From Clostridiaceae bacterium (GTDB lineage: Bacteria > Bacillota > Clostridia > Lachnospirales > Lachnospiraceae): a stretch of DNA of 64,000 bases. The notes beneath the pieces were generated by a model, which was not told the DNA's origin, ran no database searches, and saw only the letters and a program-made list of their open reading frames with translations. The first letter of the stretch is position 1. Each line of letters begins with the position of its first letter. Shown piece after piece: positions 42,163 to 49,776 of this stretch. The stretch lies in NCBI GenBank assembly GCA_910575795.1, contig CAJTGE010000009.1, forward strand, positions 102,351 through 166,350, written 5' to 3'. A program made the position numbers and the translations under genes.

Positions 42163-43164
42163 ATGGCATCTACATTTTTTAAGACGTTGAAGTTTTTGGA
42201 AGAGACAGACTCCGCAGGAGGCTTATCCAAGGAGTCCAGTTCTGTCTTGAGACCGCTGGTTGCATTTATAGAAGGCGGTTGCTGTGCTGGCTCCAAAGTT
42301 GAGAAGTTTATTATGGAGAACTTCAGACTATCTAACAGTGAGATGTTAGAAAAGTGGAATCGAGTTAATTCTGGAAAGGTTAAGACGGAGGAAACTCTCA
42401 GAAGCCAGATTTCGTTGGTTAGTCGCTATCTTCTCTCATTGTTTGGTATAACTCCAGATGAGTTGAATTCAGCATTTATTAATGGTGACGTCAAGAAGCT
42501 GGATAGAATTTCAGATATACTAGAGGCTTTTGAGATAGAAGATTCCGACCTTTCAGCGAGTTTCCCTATTATTTTTCAATACAACCTTTTACCCAATGAT
42601 TCTACGGATTCTGTTTATGAGATGGGAGACTGCAGCAAAGAAATCCAGCTTTTAAAGTCATTAGATCGAAAGGCTATTGAGTCGCTGGTATCAGAAGTGG
42701 ACATGGATAAGCTGATATATGTATTGCAAACAATACGAGACCCACTGGTTAGAGATATTTATATAAAACCAGAAGGCAAGGTAAGGAAGGTTAAGTCTGC
42801 ATCTGTAAACCTTAAAAAGCTGGAATTTTGCAAAGCCTTTGGGGGTATCGAGCCAAGGCAGCTTAAGCCAGCATCAGGCATCCGAGGTTCTGATTCAATA
42901 CCAGACAAAAAGGCATCCAAGAGGCCGTTTGCTTTGGGGGTATCAGATGAACTTATGGATATGCTAGTTTCGGGGGTAAGAAAATATGAGAATCTTCCAC
43001 CTGCTAAAAAACTCAAGTCTGAAAGCAGGTCAACAGAGGAGTCACAAAAGGCCGCTAGTGAATTGTTGGAACTATTTACCCTTGAGGGATTCAAGCGTCA
43101 GTTCAACAAATTGAACCCGGCGGATTTGATTAAGGCACTGGAAAAGTATAAGACTGGCGATTAG
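42163..43164 (+). CDS. Uncharacterised 333-residue protein
   Basis: ATG 42163 follows CAGGAGGATATAGGAG. The product is helical, Ser/Lys/Glu-rich and cytoplasmic, with no motif I recognise. Near its C-terminus LKKLEFCKAFGGIEPR and a basic segment around PPAKKLKSESR suggest nucleic-acid contact. It lies between the winged-helix protein at 40678 and the recombinase gene. Three polar-type motifs (GGGGTA) occur in its last 330 bases. Confidence 0.5.
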   Translation: MASTFFKTLKFLEETDSAGGLSKESSSVLRPLVAFIEGGCCAGSKVEKFIMENFRLSNSEMLEKWNRVNSGKVKTEETLRSQISLVSRYLLSLFGITPDELNSAFINGDVKKLDRISDILEAFEIEDSDLSASFPIIFQYNLLPNDSTDSVYEMGDCSKEIQLLKSLDRKAIESLVSEVDMDKLIYVLQTIRDPLVRDIYIKPEGKVRKVKSASVNLKKLEFCKAFGGIEPRQLKPASGIRGSDSIPDKKASKRPFALGVSDELMDMLVSGVRKYENLPPAKKLKSESRSTEESQKAASELLELFTLEGFKRQFNKLNPADLIKALEKYKTGD

Positions 43165-43683
43165 GCAGAGATGGTATTTCCCCAGCGGGATAAGGCCGGG
43201 GGTATCAAAAGTGTTTCTTCTATAATATAATAGGATGCGTTTTTGGCGGCATTCCCTTTATGGCTGGGGATGCCGCTCTTTTCTATGGAAGGTACTGGTG
43301 TTTGCAGCATTAGCACTAAATTTCTGCGGGTATTTTTGGTTATAACTGATTATTCACTTTTCCCTGAATCAGAGTTATCATCACACACCACTGGATGTCG
43401 AAAAACCCCATAATTGGGTCGGAACGCTCTGAAAGGCTCACGTTTGTGCTTTGGGCGGTTAATGGGGAAATATTCAAGGGGGTTCTGAATCAGGCCACAC
43501 AGGGGCTTCTGTGCGGTCATGTTTTTCCGGTTTGCGGAGTCGAATAATATACAATAATCGACCTTTGCCGTATTTACGGGCTTTCCGGAGAGGGGTATGG
43601 GAACGAGGCTTCTGATACGAACATTTTGCCCGTTTTATACGACTTCCAGTGAACCTGATGGTGGGAGGAGGTGAGTTGGTTCT
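43165..43683. other. Structured intergenic region upstream of the recombinase, with terminator
   Basis: Begins with a terminator (GCGGCATTCCC with GGGGATGCCGC and T run, 43247-43282). From about 43380 to 43620 it is GC-richer and full of short inverted repeats (CACAGGGGCTTCTGTG, CCCCATAATTGGG). It carries TTTTTCCGG and CGACCTTTGCCGTATTTACG segments resembling the 27.7-kb region. Its place directly before a tyrosine recombinase makes it a candidate recombination or regulatory site; no att core could be identified without the other end. Confidence 0.45.
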
Positions 43684-44268
43684 ATGAATAAGAAATGCGT
43701 TGCTTTAACCGAAGAACAATACAAGGTAAGTATTGAGTTGCTCCGTCATGGCTTTATGCTAAATGATAAGTTGGTAAAACCCAATGAGAGGATAGCAGCT
43801 ATTTTAGTACTTCAGGCATCTCTTGGTTTGCGGCTGGGAGATACGCTTCAGCTTAAGATGTCCTCATTCATTAAAGACGGAGGCAGGTGGCGATTAAACT
43901 TTCGGGAGCAAAAGACAGACAAAGCACGTGAGTTTACAGTGCCAGTTGAGGTGTATACTTTCGTTCAGGAGTATGCAGTGGCCAGGGGTATCAGCCGCGA
44001 CGCCAGACTGTTTGATATTTCAGAGCGACAGGTGGAGCGTCATTTGAATAAGGTATTTATGAAAATGGGGTTGCCATTGCGTCAGTTTGGGAGCCACAGC
44101 TTTAGAAAATTCTTTGCAACGAGAGTGTATCTGGATAACGAGATGAATATTGAGTTGGTGCGAATCCTGCTTCAGCATTCAAGTGTTCAGATCACACAGC
44201 GGTATCTCAATATCAGCCATAAAATGGTTGAGAACGCTTTGGCAAAGACGGCGGCTCATGTGATTTAG
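43684..44268 (+). CDS. Minimal tyrosine recombinase (catalytic domain only)
   Basis: ATG 43684 after GGGAGGAGGTGAGTTGGTTCT; 194 residues. The phage-integrase catalytic residues are visible in order: Arg in GLRLGDTLQL, the Lys-containing beta turn (REQKTDKARE), HSFRKFFAT, LLQHSS, and the nucleophile Tyr in ITQRYLNIS. The N-terminal core-binding (SAM-like) domain found in XerC/D and phage integrases (about 300-400 residues in full) is missing. This compact form resembles plasmid resolvases and fim-type invertases, so it may resolve multimers or invert DNA rather than integrate the element. Confidence 0.85.
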   Translation: MNKKCVALTEEQYKVSIELLRHGFMLNDKLVKPNERIAAILVLQASLGLRLGDTLQLKMSSFIKDGGRWRLNFREQKTDKAREFTVPVEVYTFVQEYAVARGISRDARLFDISERQVERHLNKVFMKMGLPLRQFGSHSFRKFFATRVYLDNEMNIELVRILLQHSSVQITQRYLNISHKMVENALAKTAAHVI

Positions 44269-44277
44269 GAGGTGGCT

Positions 44278-45144
44278 ATGGATACAAGAAAAGAAGTTCT
44301 TGAGTCTTTGAAAAAAGAGTTTGAGTTGGATAAAGATGTTAGTTTTGGTTCCTATGTGACTTATGTGACTTCTATTGATGATTTGGCCTATATGCCAGAC
44401 GAGGAGGTTAAATGGCTTATAGACGAAAATGTTAGTCTGTTTATGGGAAGGCAATATGGCAAGATTGTGCCAGGAAGTTGTAATTGGGAACTCTATACGG
44501 ATCGATTTCATCAGCTTACAAGGGAAAAAGAGCAGATAGCTTACGAGCGTTATAAGACTATTGTAAAGGATAAGATATTCTTTCAACTTGAGGAGATGTT
44601 ATACTTCCATGACTTTTTGGAGCGATTTACAGATGGGTATCACAATCATCAATATTTAAAATATGAGCAGGGTATTATGGCAATTAATCATAACTCTGAT
44701 TTTTACGACGTCATACCATACCGCTATGTCCCCATGTATGTGTGTGCGAGAAAGGGTAATGATTATACCTTTATAGAAACAAATTCTTTAAAGATACCAG
44801 ATGCATATGAGTTGTTCACTTTTGTTTCAAGTGGCTATTGTCTACATTATTGTTTTACGAATGGTATGAGACAAGAGTCAGTTGATGTAGAGGCAGACGA
44901 GTGGTTTGCACTTGTATTTAATACGGAAGGAAATTGCCGAGCCACATCCTACTATAAATGGGTGCATTTTGGGATGGCAGTTAGGCCAGATAAAAAAGAG
45001 GTTGAGTTTTACGATGCAAACCAGGCAATCAGAATATTCCATGAGTTGTTTGGCAAGTGTAAAAAATTTTTCGACCATGCATTTGGCGAGTATGACGGAG
45101 AGGCGAAAATGAAATCGGCAGACAGAGATCGGAGGTTCAAGTGA
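44278..45144 (+). CDS. Uncharacterised 288-residue protein (chain gene 1)
   Basis: Start at ATG 44278 behind TTAGGAGGTGGCT, ten bases after the recombinase stop, so probably in the same transcript. Mixed alpha/beta, rich in Tyr and Phe, with no membrane segment and no known motif. Its end overlaps the GTG start of the next gene. Chain 44278, 45141, 46328, 46559 is joined by 4-bp overlaps or zero spacing. Confidence 0.6.
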   Translation: MDTRKEVLESLKKEFELDKDVSFGSYVTYVTSIDDLAYMPDEEVKWLIDENVSLFMGRQYGKIVPGSCNWELYTDRFHQLTREKEQIAYERYKTIVKDKIFFQLEEMLYFHDFLERFTDGYHNHQYLKYEQGIMAINHNSDFYDVIPYRYVPMYVCARKGNDYTFIETNSLKIPDAYELFTFVSSGYCLHYCFTNGMRQESVDVEADEWFALVFNTEGNCRATSYYKWVHFGMAVRPDKKEVEFYDANQAIRIFHELFGKCKKFFDHAFGEYDGEAKMKSADRDRRFK

Positions 45145-46331
45145 TTAGATTGAAGTTGTTTTATACTGAAAAAGATTATATGAATTCTGTTTTATGTGAA
45201 GCTCCTATTCACAGATATAGCGACAAGGACTTTTATCGTTTAGTCCAAGGCTACGCAGGAGAGAAGAAGACAGGCCCACCATTCAGAGATGCTGATTCGG
45301 TAAAGTTCATTCGTGAAATTGACAAGGCTGAATTTGTTAAAGATGACTGGTACAGTGTTGTTACTCCATTTGGAAGAACTAATATGACTGCTTTATGTGG
45401 CGGGACTCAGTATGCTCTTACAGTTATTGCAAATAGCCGTCGAGGTATCTACACGCAGTTTAAGGGGTATGGGGACGACATTTGGAGCAGATTGGCAAGT
45501 TTGTCTATGGATGTCTTGATTTATTGTTATGTAAATATTTATAGTGAAGATTGGCATTATCTTCCTTTTGAAGATGAGACTAGAAAAAGAGTTGTAATTG
45601 AGAATTACAGGTATAAGGATGAGGAAGTTGAGGCTTATCTTGGAAATGGGTTTTCTGAGTCAGTTATTGATGGAAAACTGTATGTGAGTGGACTTTTTGA
45701 GGAGTTTCGGCTTGACTGGAGTAAGAACCTGGGGATTTTCATTCAAGGTGCAGAATACCTGCTTGAAAGAGATGGTCAGTTGTACAAGCACCTGCCGACT
45801 ATCACTAATATTGAGGAGTTTGCCAAGACAATGGATGAGCGTCAAGCAGGTATGTTTAACGAATATCTAGGCGAGCCAGGTATATGGGAACCTGATTTAG
45901 ACGGGTTTATGAGAGAGAAGGCATTCCTTGAGAGCCTGTCTGTCCATAACTATATGCTCAAAGTTCCTAAAGAGCCTATTGTTAAATATCCTATATATTT
46001 TATAATAAGGAGGCGAAAGGGAACTTGCGAGTGTACAATTTCAAAGAAGACCAGTTGTAAAAATCCATCATTTTCCTCGTTGCTTTTGGAAGACTTTGTG
46101 CGTTTGTCTGATTGTGAAAAAGCGGAATTTGAAAAACTGGCGATTGTTTTTGATATAGAATTGTTTGGAGATGCCAACAAGGTCTTTGAGTTGGCAATAT
46201 TGGCGTTTAAATTATACGATAATATCGTGGAGATCTATGATGGTATTCATGTTGCAAAGGAATTTGTTGATTTTGTGAAACCATCTTACGAGGCGAATTC
46301 ATTAACTGCTGTTAAAGGAGTATACGATTGA
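45141..46331 (+). CDS. Uncharacterised 396-residue protein (chain gene 2)
   Basis: GTG 45141 overlaps the preceding TGA and follows GATCGGAGG. A soluble aromatic-rich protein without recognised domain; the general composition resembles the gene before it but no clear repeat or homology was seen by eye. Very few polar motifs here (one near 45464). Confidence 0.55.
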   Translation: MIRLKLFYTEKDYMNSVLCEAPIHRYSDKDFYRLVQGYAGEKKTGPPFRDADSVKFIREIDKAEFVKDDWYSVVTPFGRTNMTALCGGTQYALTVIANSRRGIYTQFKGYGDDIWSRLASLSMDVLIYCYVNIYSEDWHYLPFEDETRKRVVIENYRYKDEEVEAYLGNGFSESVIDGKLYVSGLFEEFRLDWSKNLGIFIQGAEYLLERDGQLYKHLPTITNIEEFAKTMDERQAGMFNEYLGEPGIWEPDLDGFMREKAFLESLSVHNYMLKVPKEPIVKYPIYFIIRRRKGTCECTISKKTSCKNPSFSSLLLEDFVRLSDCEKAEFEKLAIVFDIELFGDANKVFELAILAFKLYDNIVEIYDGIHVAKEFVDFVKPSYEANSLTAVKGVYD

Positions 46332-46558
46332 GAAGACCAGAGCGTATTGAACCAATACTAAACAAAATAAAGGAGGCTTGGGAACTTTATCCAGACATGC
46401 GCCTGGGTCAGTTGCTGGCCACCTGCACAAAGTCAGCCAACCTCTCAGGTGTTGAGGACGACGAGTTGCTGAAAGGATTACAAGAGTATATTGATAGTAT
46501 GAAGAAGGCACTTGGTACATACTCAGGGGTACTGGGGAAGAACCAGGTTATTATATAA
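46328..46558 (+). CDS. Small protein of a common Firmicute mobile-element family, 76 residues
   Basis: TTG 46328 overlaps the preceding stop and follows AAAGGAG. The product opens RRPERIEPILNKIKEAWELY, continues DMRLGQLLATC and contains an acidic EDDELL segment. Proteins of this layout (R-x-P-E-R-I, W-x-x-x-P-D-x-R-L-G-Q-L) are widespread small proteins of Firmicute genomes and plasmids, with no known function. Confidence 0.65.
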   Translation: MRRPERIEPILNKIKEAWELYPDMRLGQLLATCTKSANLSGVEDDELLKGLQEYIDSMKKALGTYSGVLGKNQVII

Positions 46559-46894
46559 GTGAATAAGTGTCCAGACGGAACTTATCATTTAACTGGCGAT
46601 CCGGCTCATTCTGAGCCAGAGATAGGTAAGGACATCAGCAGTATGTTCAACAAGAACATCGGTGATTATATGGAGCGGGTGTCTTTGGTAGCTAGGCAGG
46701 ATAATTTTAAACTGGATTATGTAAGCTCAACCAGGGGTATCGTTGATCGCACTGTTTTGGGTTTTAAGGTTATGGAGGATTATATGGAGATATTTGATAC
46801 ATATGAAGCCATTCAGGTTTTTGGTGCAGCGTTAAAAGAGGCTCAAGATTCAGGTAAGTGTACCGGGTATATGTGGATAAGACGTGTAATGTAA
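46559..46894 (+). CDS. Uncharacterised 111-residue protein (chain gene 4)
   Basis: GTG 46559 follows directly after the preceding stop, without its own clear ribosome site, so it should depend on coupling. Soluble, no motif recognised. Contains one polar motif (near 46734) as RGI codons. Confidence 0.5.
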   Translation: MNKCPDGTYHLTGDPAHSEPEIGKDISSMFNKNIGDYMERVSLVARQDNFKLDYVSSTRGIVDRTVLGFKVMEDYMEIFDTYEAIQVFGAALKEAQDSGKCTGYMWIRRVM

Positions 46895-47231
46895 ATTTGA
46901 GATAATGCATCTTGGCTGGCTGTAAGCAGATATTTTAGCCGAGATGCTATGGTAAATCAGAAGCCAATCTGTTTCAGCCTGATTTCAGGGCGGTATGCTA
47001 TGTAAGGCAGCTTTTAAAAAGGCAAAATAAATATGTTTTAGCCATGTTCCAGGGGTATCCCTTAAAACAAGGTATTTTCTCTAAAAGATGTTATGAGGCA
47101 TCTGTGCTGAGTATTTGTTTCCTGAATATCTTAGTGCAGATGCCTATTTATTGCTGGAGATTGTGAGCCTCAAAGGTAATAGACTATATTGAGTATGACT
47201 GGTATCAAATTTCATTGAAAGGAGTTTTATT
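46895..47231. other. Intergenic region with two long hairpins
   Basis: Two inverted repeats: GCATCTTGGCT with AGCCGAGATGC (46907-46947) and GGCATCTG with GCAGATGCC (47097-47144), both sharing the GCATCT core, the second followed by TATTTATTG. They look like terminators or one repeated palindrome. The last AGGGGTA polar motif of the window (47052) lies between them. Confidence 0.55.
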
Positions 47232-47453
47232 ATGAGGACAGAGATTCGATTTTCCGGTGAAGGGATACCAGTTACCGAGGCAGCCAGGATTATGAAGAAA
47301 GACCAGCAATTTGTGAGGCAGGCTATGATTAAGGGGATTTTACCGATTGGTGTTGCATTTATGAAAGAGGGCAGCAGACAATATGATTACTACATCAGTC
47401 CTAAGCTGTTTTACGAGTTTACAGGTTATGTCTATAACGAGATTTTGGAGTAA
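47232..47453 (+). CDS. Excisionase-like DNA-binding protein
   Basis: ATG 47232 follows GAAAGGAGTTTT. The 73-residue product has VTEAARIMKKDQQFVRQAMI, a short turn LPIGVAF and SRQYDYYISPKLFYEFTG. This resembles small excisionase-like proteins that recur in Firmicute conjugative elements and prophages, where they direct excision or regulate integrase. The only recombinase nearby is the minimal one at 43684. Confidence 0.65.
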   Translation: MRTEIRFSGEGIPVTEAARIMKKDQQFVRQAMIKGILPIGVAFMKEGSRQYDYYISPKLFYEFTGYVYNEILE

Positions 47454-47982
47454 GCGTTTAGGGGGGTGAGGAGGTGGGAAAACCCTTTAGGTGGATTCTA
47501 TGGCAATAATATACGACCTCGGTTATGAGTATGATATTAGTAGGGGAAAGAACTTGCATCTTTGGTGGTTAGGAGTTAACATGCACAGCAACAAAGTGCA
47601 GAAGCACTTTTGCTTTGGTTCGGTCTGGTATCGTAACAGCTTATCTGGAACGCTAAATGCAAGACTTGGGCAAGACGATTACCCTCTAAAAATGTAAAAA
47701 ACCCGGCACTTGCGGATTCGATTGAAGAGGCCAGTAAAGCGGGCAAATTTTGATTGAGTTGAGCCAAAATCACAAAAATAACATATAAAGACAGAAAAAC
47801 GCCGTGATTTATATAAATTGCGGCGTTTTTGCACGCAATATCAGCGCGTTTTTGCTTGAAAATTGGTGGTTGGTGCGACAGAGGCATATTTTGCGCCCCA
47901 ACCATAGCGAAAGGGGAAATAGCCTGAAACTGCGCGGGTTGTGGGGTTTTCAGAGATTTGCGGAATTAAATAATCGAGTTCG
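47454..47982. other. Intergenic region with bidirectional terminator
   Basis: A 68-codon frame (47491-47697) starts six bases after no recognisable ribosome site and is not called with confidence. AACGCCG pairs with CGGCGTT (47798-47827), flanked by A and T runs on either side, so it can terminate transcription from both directions. Beyond it no polar motif is seen. Confidence 0.5.
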
Positions 47983-48076
47983 TAGTACCCAAAAATGATG
48001 AAGTGTTACACAATTTTCAGAATGTTATTTGGGAATATAAAGTGACGAAATTGATAAGAGAAGTTTTGGATATGAG

Positions 48077-48105
48077 TTGTGGAAAAGAAATATTCATGCT
48101 ATAAT
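48077..48105 (+). promoter_or_regulatory. Toxin promoter, copy 1 (copy 2 at 48548-48576)
   Basis: TTGTGG, a 17-base spacer and TATAAT, repeated unchanged 471 bp downstream. Strong -10 element. Confidence 0.8.
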
Positions 48106-48175
48106 GCAAACAAGGAGTAATCGTGTTACAAGGTGGTAAGCCTCCCAAACTTGCAAAAGAGGGGAGGTGGTGCAT

Positions 48176-48271
48176 ATGACTACATATGAGGTATTAAGCC
48201 TGTTGTTTTTGGGCGGTACTTTTCTGGTCGCACTGCTTGCCTATATTGATAGGAATCACAAGCGAAAATAA
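48176..48271 (+). CDS. Holin-like type I toxin peptide, copy 1
   Basis: A 31-residue peptide behind GAGGGGAGGTGGTGCAT. It reads MTTYEVLSLLFLGGTF, then a second hydrophobic stretch, and ends with a basic RNHKRK tail. This is the pattern of the putative holin-like toxin family (TxpA/BsrG-type peptides) that insert in the membrane and are silenced by antisense RNA. Translated identically in copy 2. It is placed at the end of the mobile region, where it may stabilise the element. Confidence 0.85.
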   Translation: MTTYEVLSLLFLGGTFLVALLAYIDRNHKRK

Positions 48272-48395
48272 ATAAGCCTACCTTGTTACTTGGCCGATAC
48301 AGGTAGGCTTATTGTCTATTCATGGAGGTCAACCACTTTGTGGGCAGTTACTCCTTTTATGCTTAAAATATAACACATTTATCAGGAATGTTCAA
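48265..48395 (-). ncRNA. Antisense antitoxin RNA, copy 1
   Basis: On the - strand TTGAAC (complement of 48390-48395), 17 bases, TATATT (complement of 48367-48372), giving a start near 48360. The RNA would run through the hairpin TAAGCCTACCT/AGGTAGGCTTA (48273-48311), which is symmetric and ends both transcripts. Overlap with the toxin 3' end mirrors txpA/RatA-type pairs. The transcript itself is inferred. Confidence 0.65.
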
Positions 48396-48646
48396 GTCTT
48401 AAATAAAAATAGATGCTGTAAAACGGTATAAGTTTGAGTTAGTAACTCCCGTATAGTACCCAAAAATGATGAAGTGTTACACAATTTTCAGAATATTATT
48501 TGGGAATATAAAGTGACGAAATTGATAAGAGAAGTTTTGGATATGAGTTGTGGAAAAGAAATATTCATGCTATAATGCAAATAAGGAGTAATCGTGTTAC
48601 AAGGTGGTAAGCCTCCCAAACTTGCAAAAGAGGGGAGGTGGTGCAT

Positions 48647-48742
48647 ATGACTACATATGAGGTATTAAGCCTGTTGTTTTTGGGCGGTACTTTTCTGGTC
48701 GCACTGCTTGCCTATATTGATAGGAATCACAAGCGAAAATAA
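48647..48742 (+). CDS. Holin-like type I toxin peptide, copy 2
   Basis: Same 31-residue peptide and ribosome site as copy 1, 471 bp downstream. Both copies look intact, so no decay is visible. Confidence 0.85.
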   Translation: MTTYEVLSLLFLGGTFLVALLAYIDRNHKRK

Positions 48743-48864
48743 ATAAGCCTACCTTGTACTTGGCGGTCTAGGTAGGCTTAAAAACTTATCCCGGAGGTCA
48801 ACCACTTTGTGGGCGGTTACTCCTTTTATGCTTAAAATATAACACATTTATCAGGAATGTTCAA
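48736..48864 (-). ncRNA. Antisense antitoxin RNA, copy 2
   Basis: Promoter elements TTGAAC (complement of 48859-48864) and TATATT (complement of 48836-48841) match copy 1. The hairpin loop differs (CTTGGCGGTCT region), so the two RNAs may differ slightly in pairing with either toxin mRNA. Confidence 0.62.
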
Positions 48865-49280
48865 GTCTTAAATAAAAATAGATGCTGTAAAACGGTATAA
48901 GTTGTTACTGTTCACGGGTCAATGGCAGTTAGTTAAGCGGCCGATTGCCGGATGTTGTTTATCGTGGAGAGGCCGCCGTGGCCAGCTCCTGTATCCAACG
49001 GAACCCCGCTCCCGCTCGGAGAAAAGAGCAGCGGTACTAAGCTCGAAAAGACCTCGCTAAGTACCGGCGGTTTTCTTACGACAGACAACGCCCCACAACA
49101 GTTCATCTCGCTTAACTAACTGACATTGGTTCACGGGTAGTATTCCGCGAGGTGTTTTTTGTGAGCGAAGGTCACAGAAAACCCGAGGGCAGCAGGAGCC
49201 AAAATGGGCAATCTTGCATGCACATTTGGCGACTGCCGCGAGGGTCAAATACCCCGCTGCTCTGCAGCGCTGCAAGTTTG

Positions 49281-49312
49281 ACGCCCCATTGCTTGCAGCG
49301 GGGTTGTTGACT
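49281..49312. repeat. GC-palindromic intergenic repeat, copy 1
   Basis: ACGCCCCATTGCTTGCAGCG followed by GGGTTGTTGACT. Shares its core with 53844-53893 and 60723-60768; the palindrome pairs GCCCC with GGGG around TTGC-type sequence. Confidence 0.65.
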
Positions 49313-49336
49313 GAATTATATTATACATTATATAAT
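49307..49336 (+). promoter_or_regulatory. Possible promoter of the padR cassette
   Basis: TTGACT (49307-49312), 18 bases, TATAAT (49331-49336), in an AT-rich, nearly palindromic stretch that could also be the PadR operator. About 120 bases upstream of the padR start. Confidence 0.5.
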
Positions 49337-49456
49337 ATATTTAAACTCATAATATAATTTTTGAAGTGACAGCTCCCGCTGTCTCGTTCTATCAGACAGC
49401 AGGGATGTAAAAGCGTAAGGCCGTTACGAATACGAGAAAAAGTAAGGAGTGAGGAC

Positions 49457-49771
49457 ATGGTTTTTAATACGGGAGCCGCTCTTCTGGACGCGATTGTCCT
49501 GGCTGCGGTTTCGAGGGAGAGCGAAGGGACTTATGGCTACCGGATGACCCAGGACATCCGGCAGGCGATTGATATATCGGAATCGACCCTGTACCCGGTG
49601 CTGCGGCGCCTGCAAAAGGAAGAATGCCTGGAGACGTATGACAGAGCGATTGACGGGCGCAACAGGCGGTATTATAAGATCACGAAGACAGGCAGGGCGC
49701 AGTTAAATCTTTACAGAGGAGAGTGGCGCGTCTATGCGCAGAGGATTTCCGGGATTCTTAAGGAGGAGTGA
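49457..49771 (+). CDS. PadR-family transcriptional regulator
   Basis: ATG 49457 after GTAAGGAGTGAGGAC; 104 residues, the usual length of short PadR proteins. The winged helix is evident: ALLDAIVLAAVSRE, YGYRMTQDI, ISESTLYPVLRRLQKEE, then wing RNRRYYKITKTGRAQL. These regulators commonly repress a nearby membrane-protein gene and bind their own promoter. It is followed within a few bases by DUF1700 and DUF4097 genes, the standard arrangement for a PadR-controlled envelope-stress cassette. Confidence 0.92.
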   Translation: MVFNTGAALLDAIVLAAVSRESEGTYGYRMTQDIRQAIDISESTLYPVLRRLQKEECLETYDRAIDGRNRRYYKITKTGRAQLNLYRGEWRVYAQRISGILKEE

Positions 49772-49776
49772 CAGGA

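Larger units (their letters stand above)
678..47057 (+). repeat. Dispersed strand-polar motif YCAGGGGTAY
   Basis: A short motif with core AGGGGTA, usually followed by TC, CT or CG and preceded by CC or TC, recurs throughout region A on the + strand. GGGGTA start positions include 678, 1120, 1206, 1326, 1808, 3071, 4175, 4383, 4744, 12865, 33427, 33439, 33523, 37251, 37647, 46734 and 47052. By eye there are on the order of a hundred GGGGTA copies; an exact count was not computed. Only three complementary-strand cores were noticed (near 24130, 32934 and 41902). Copies occur in all codon phases (SGV, RGI/RGT and QGY in translation) and in intergenic DNA. To the right of 47.06 kb only a few GGGGTA are seen, none with the preceding A. 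Function unknown. Confidence 0.9.
47983..48903. repeat. Tandem duplication of a 450-bp toxin-antitoxin unit
   Basis: Copy 1 (47983-48434) and copy 2 (48454-48903) are nearly identical, offset by 471 bp at their starts. The main difference is the loop of the terminator and the short spacer after it. Each copy contains a toxin promoter, toxin gene, shared terminator hairpin and a - strand promoter. Confidence 0.92.
48904..49456. other. Boundary region between mobile element and GC-rich chromosome
   Basis: Starts with GTTACTGTTCAC (48904-48915), a half of the palindrome found complete at 62960-63030. From here base composition rises and the polar motif is gone. GC-rich palindromic stretches follow (GCTGCTCTGCAGCGCTGC near 49256), then a REP-like repeat and an AT-rich promoter stretch before padR. 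No gene seen. Confidence 0.6.

Noticed and set aside
678..47057. Polar motif as codon or peptide preference
   Set aside because: It appears in three codon phases, in non-coding DNA and antisense inside a - strand gene.
1..48900. Tailed-phage genome
   Set aside because: No capsid, portal, terminase or tail genes recognised in the visible part; a conjugative or plasmid-like element fits better, though the left part is not seen.
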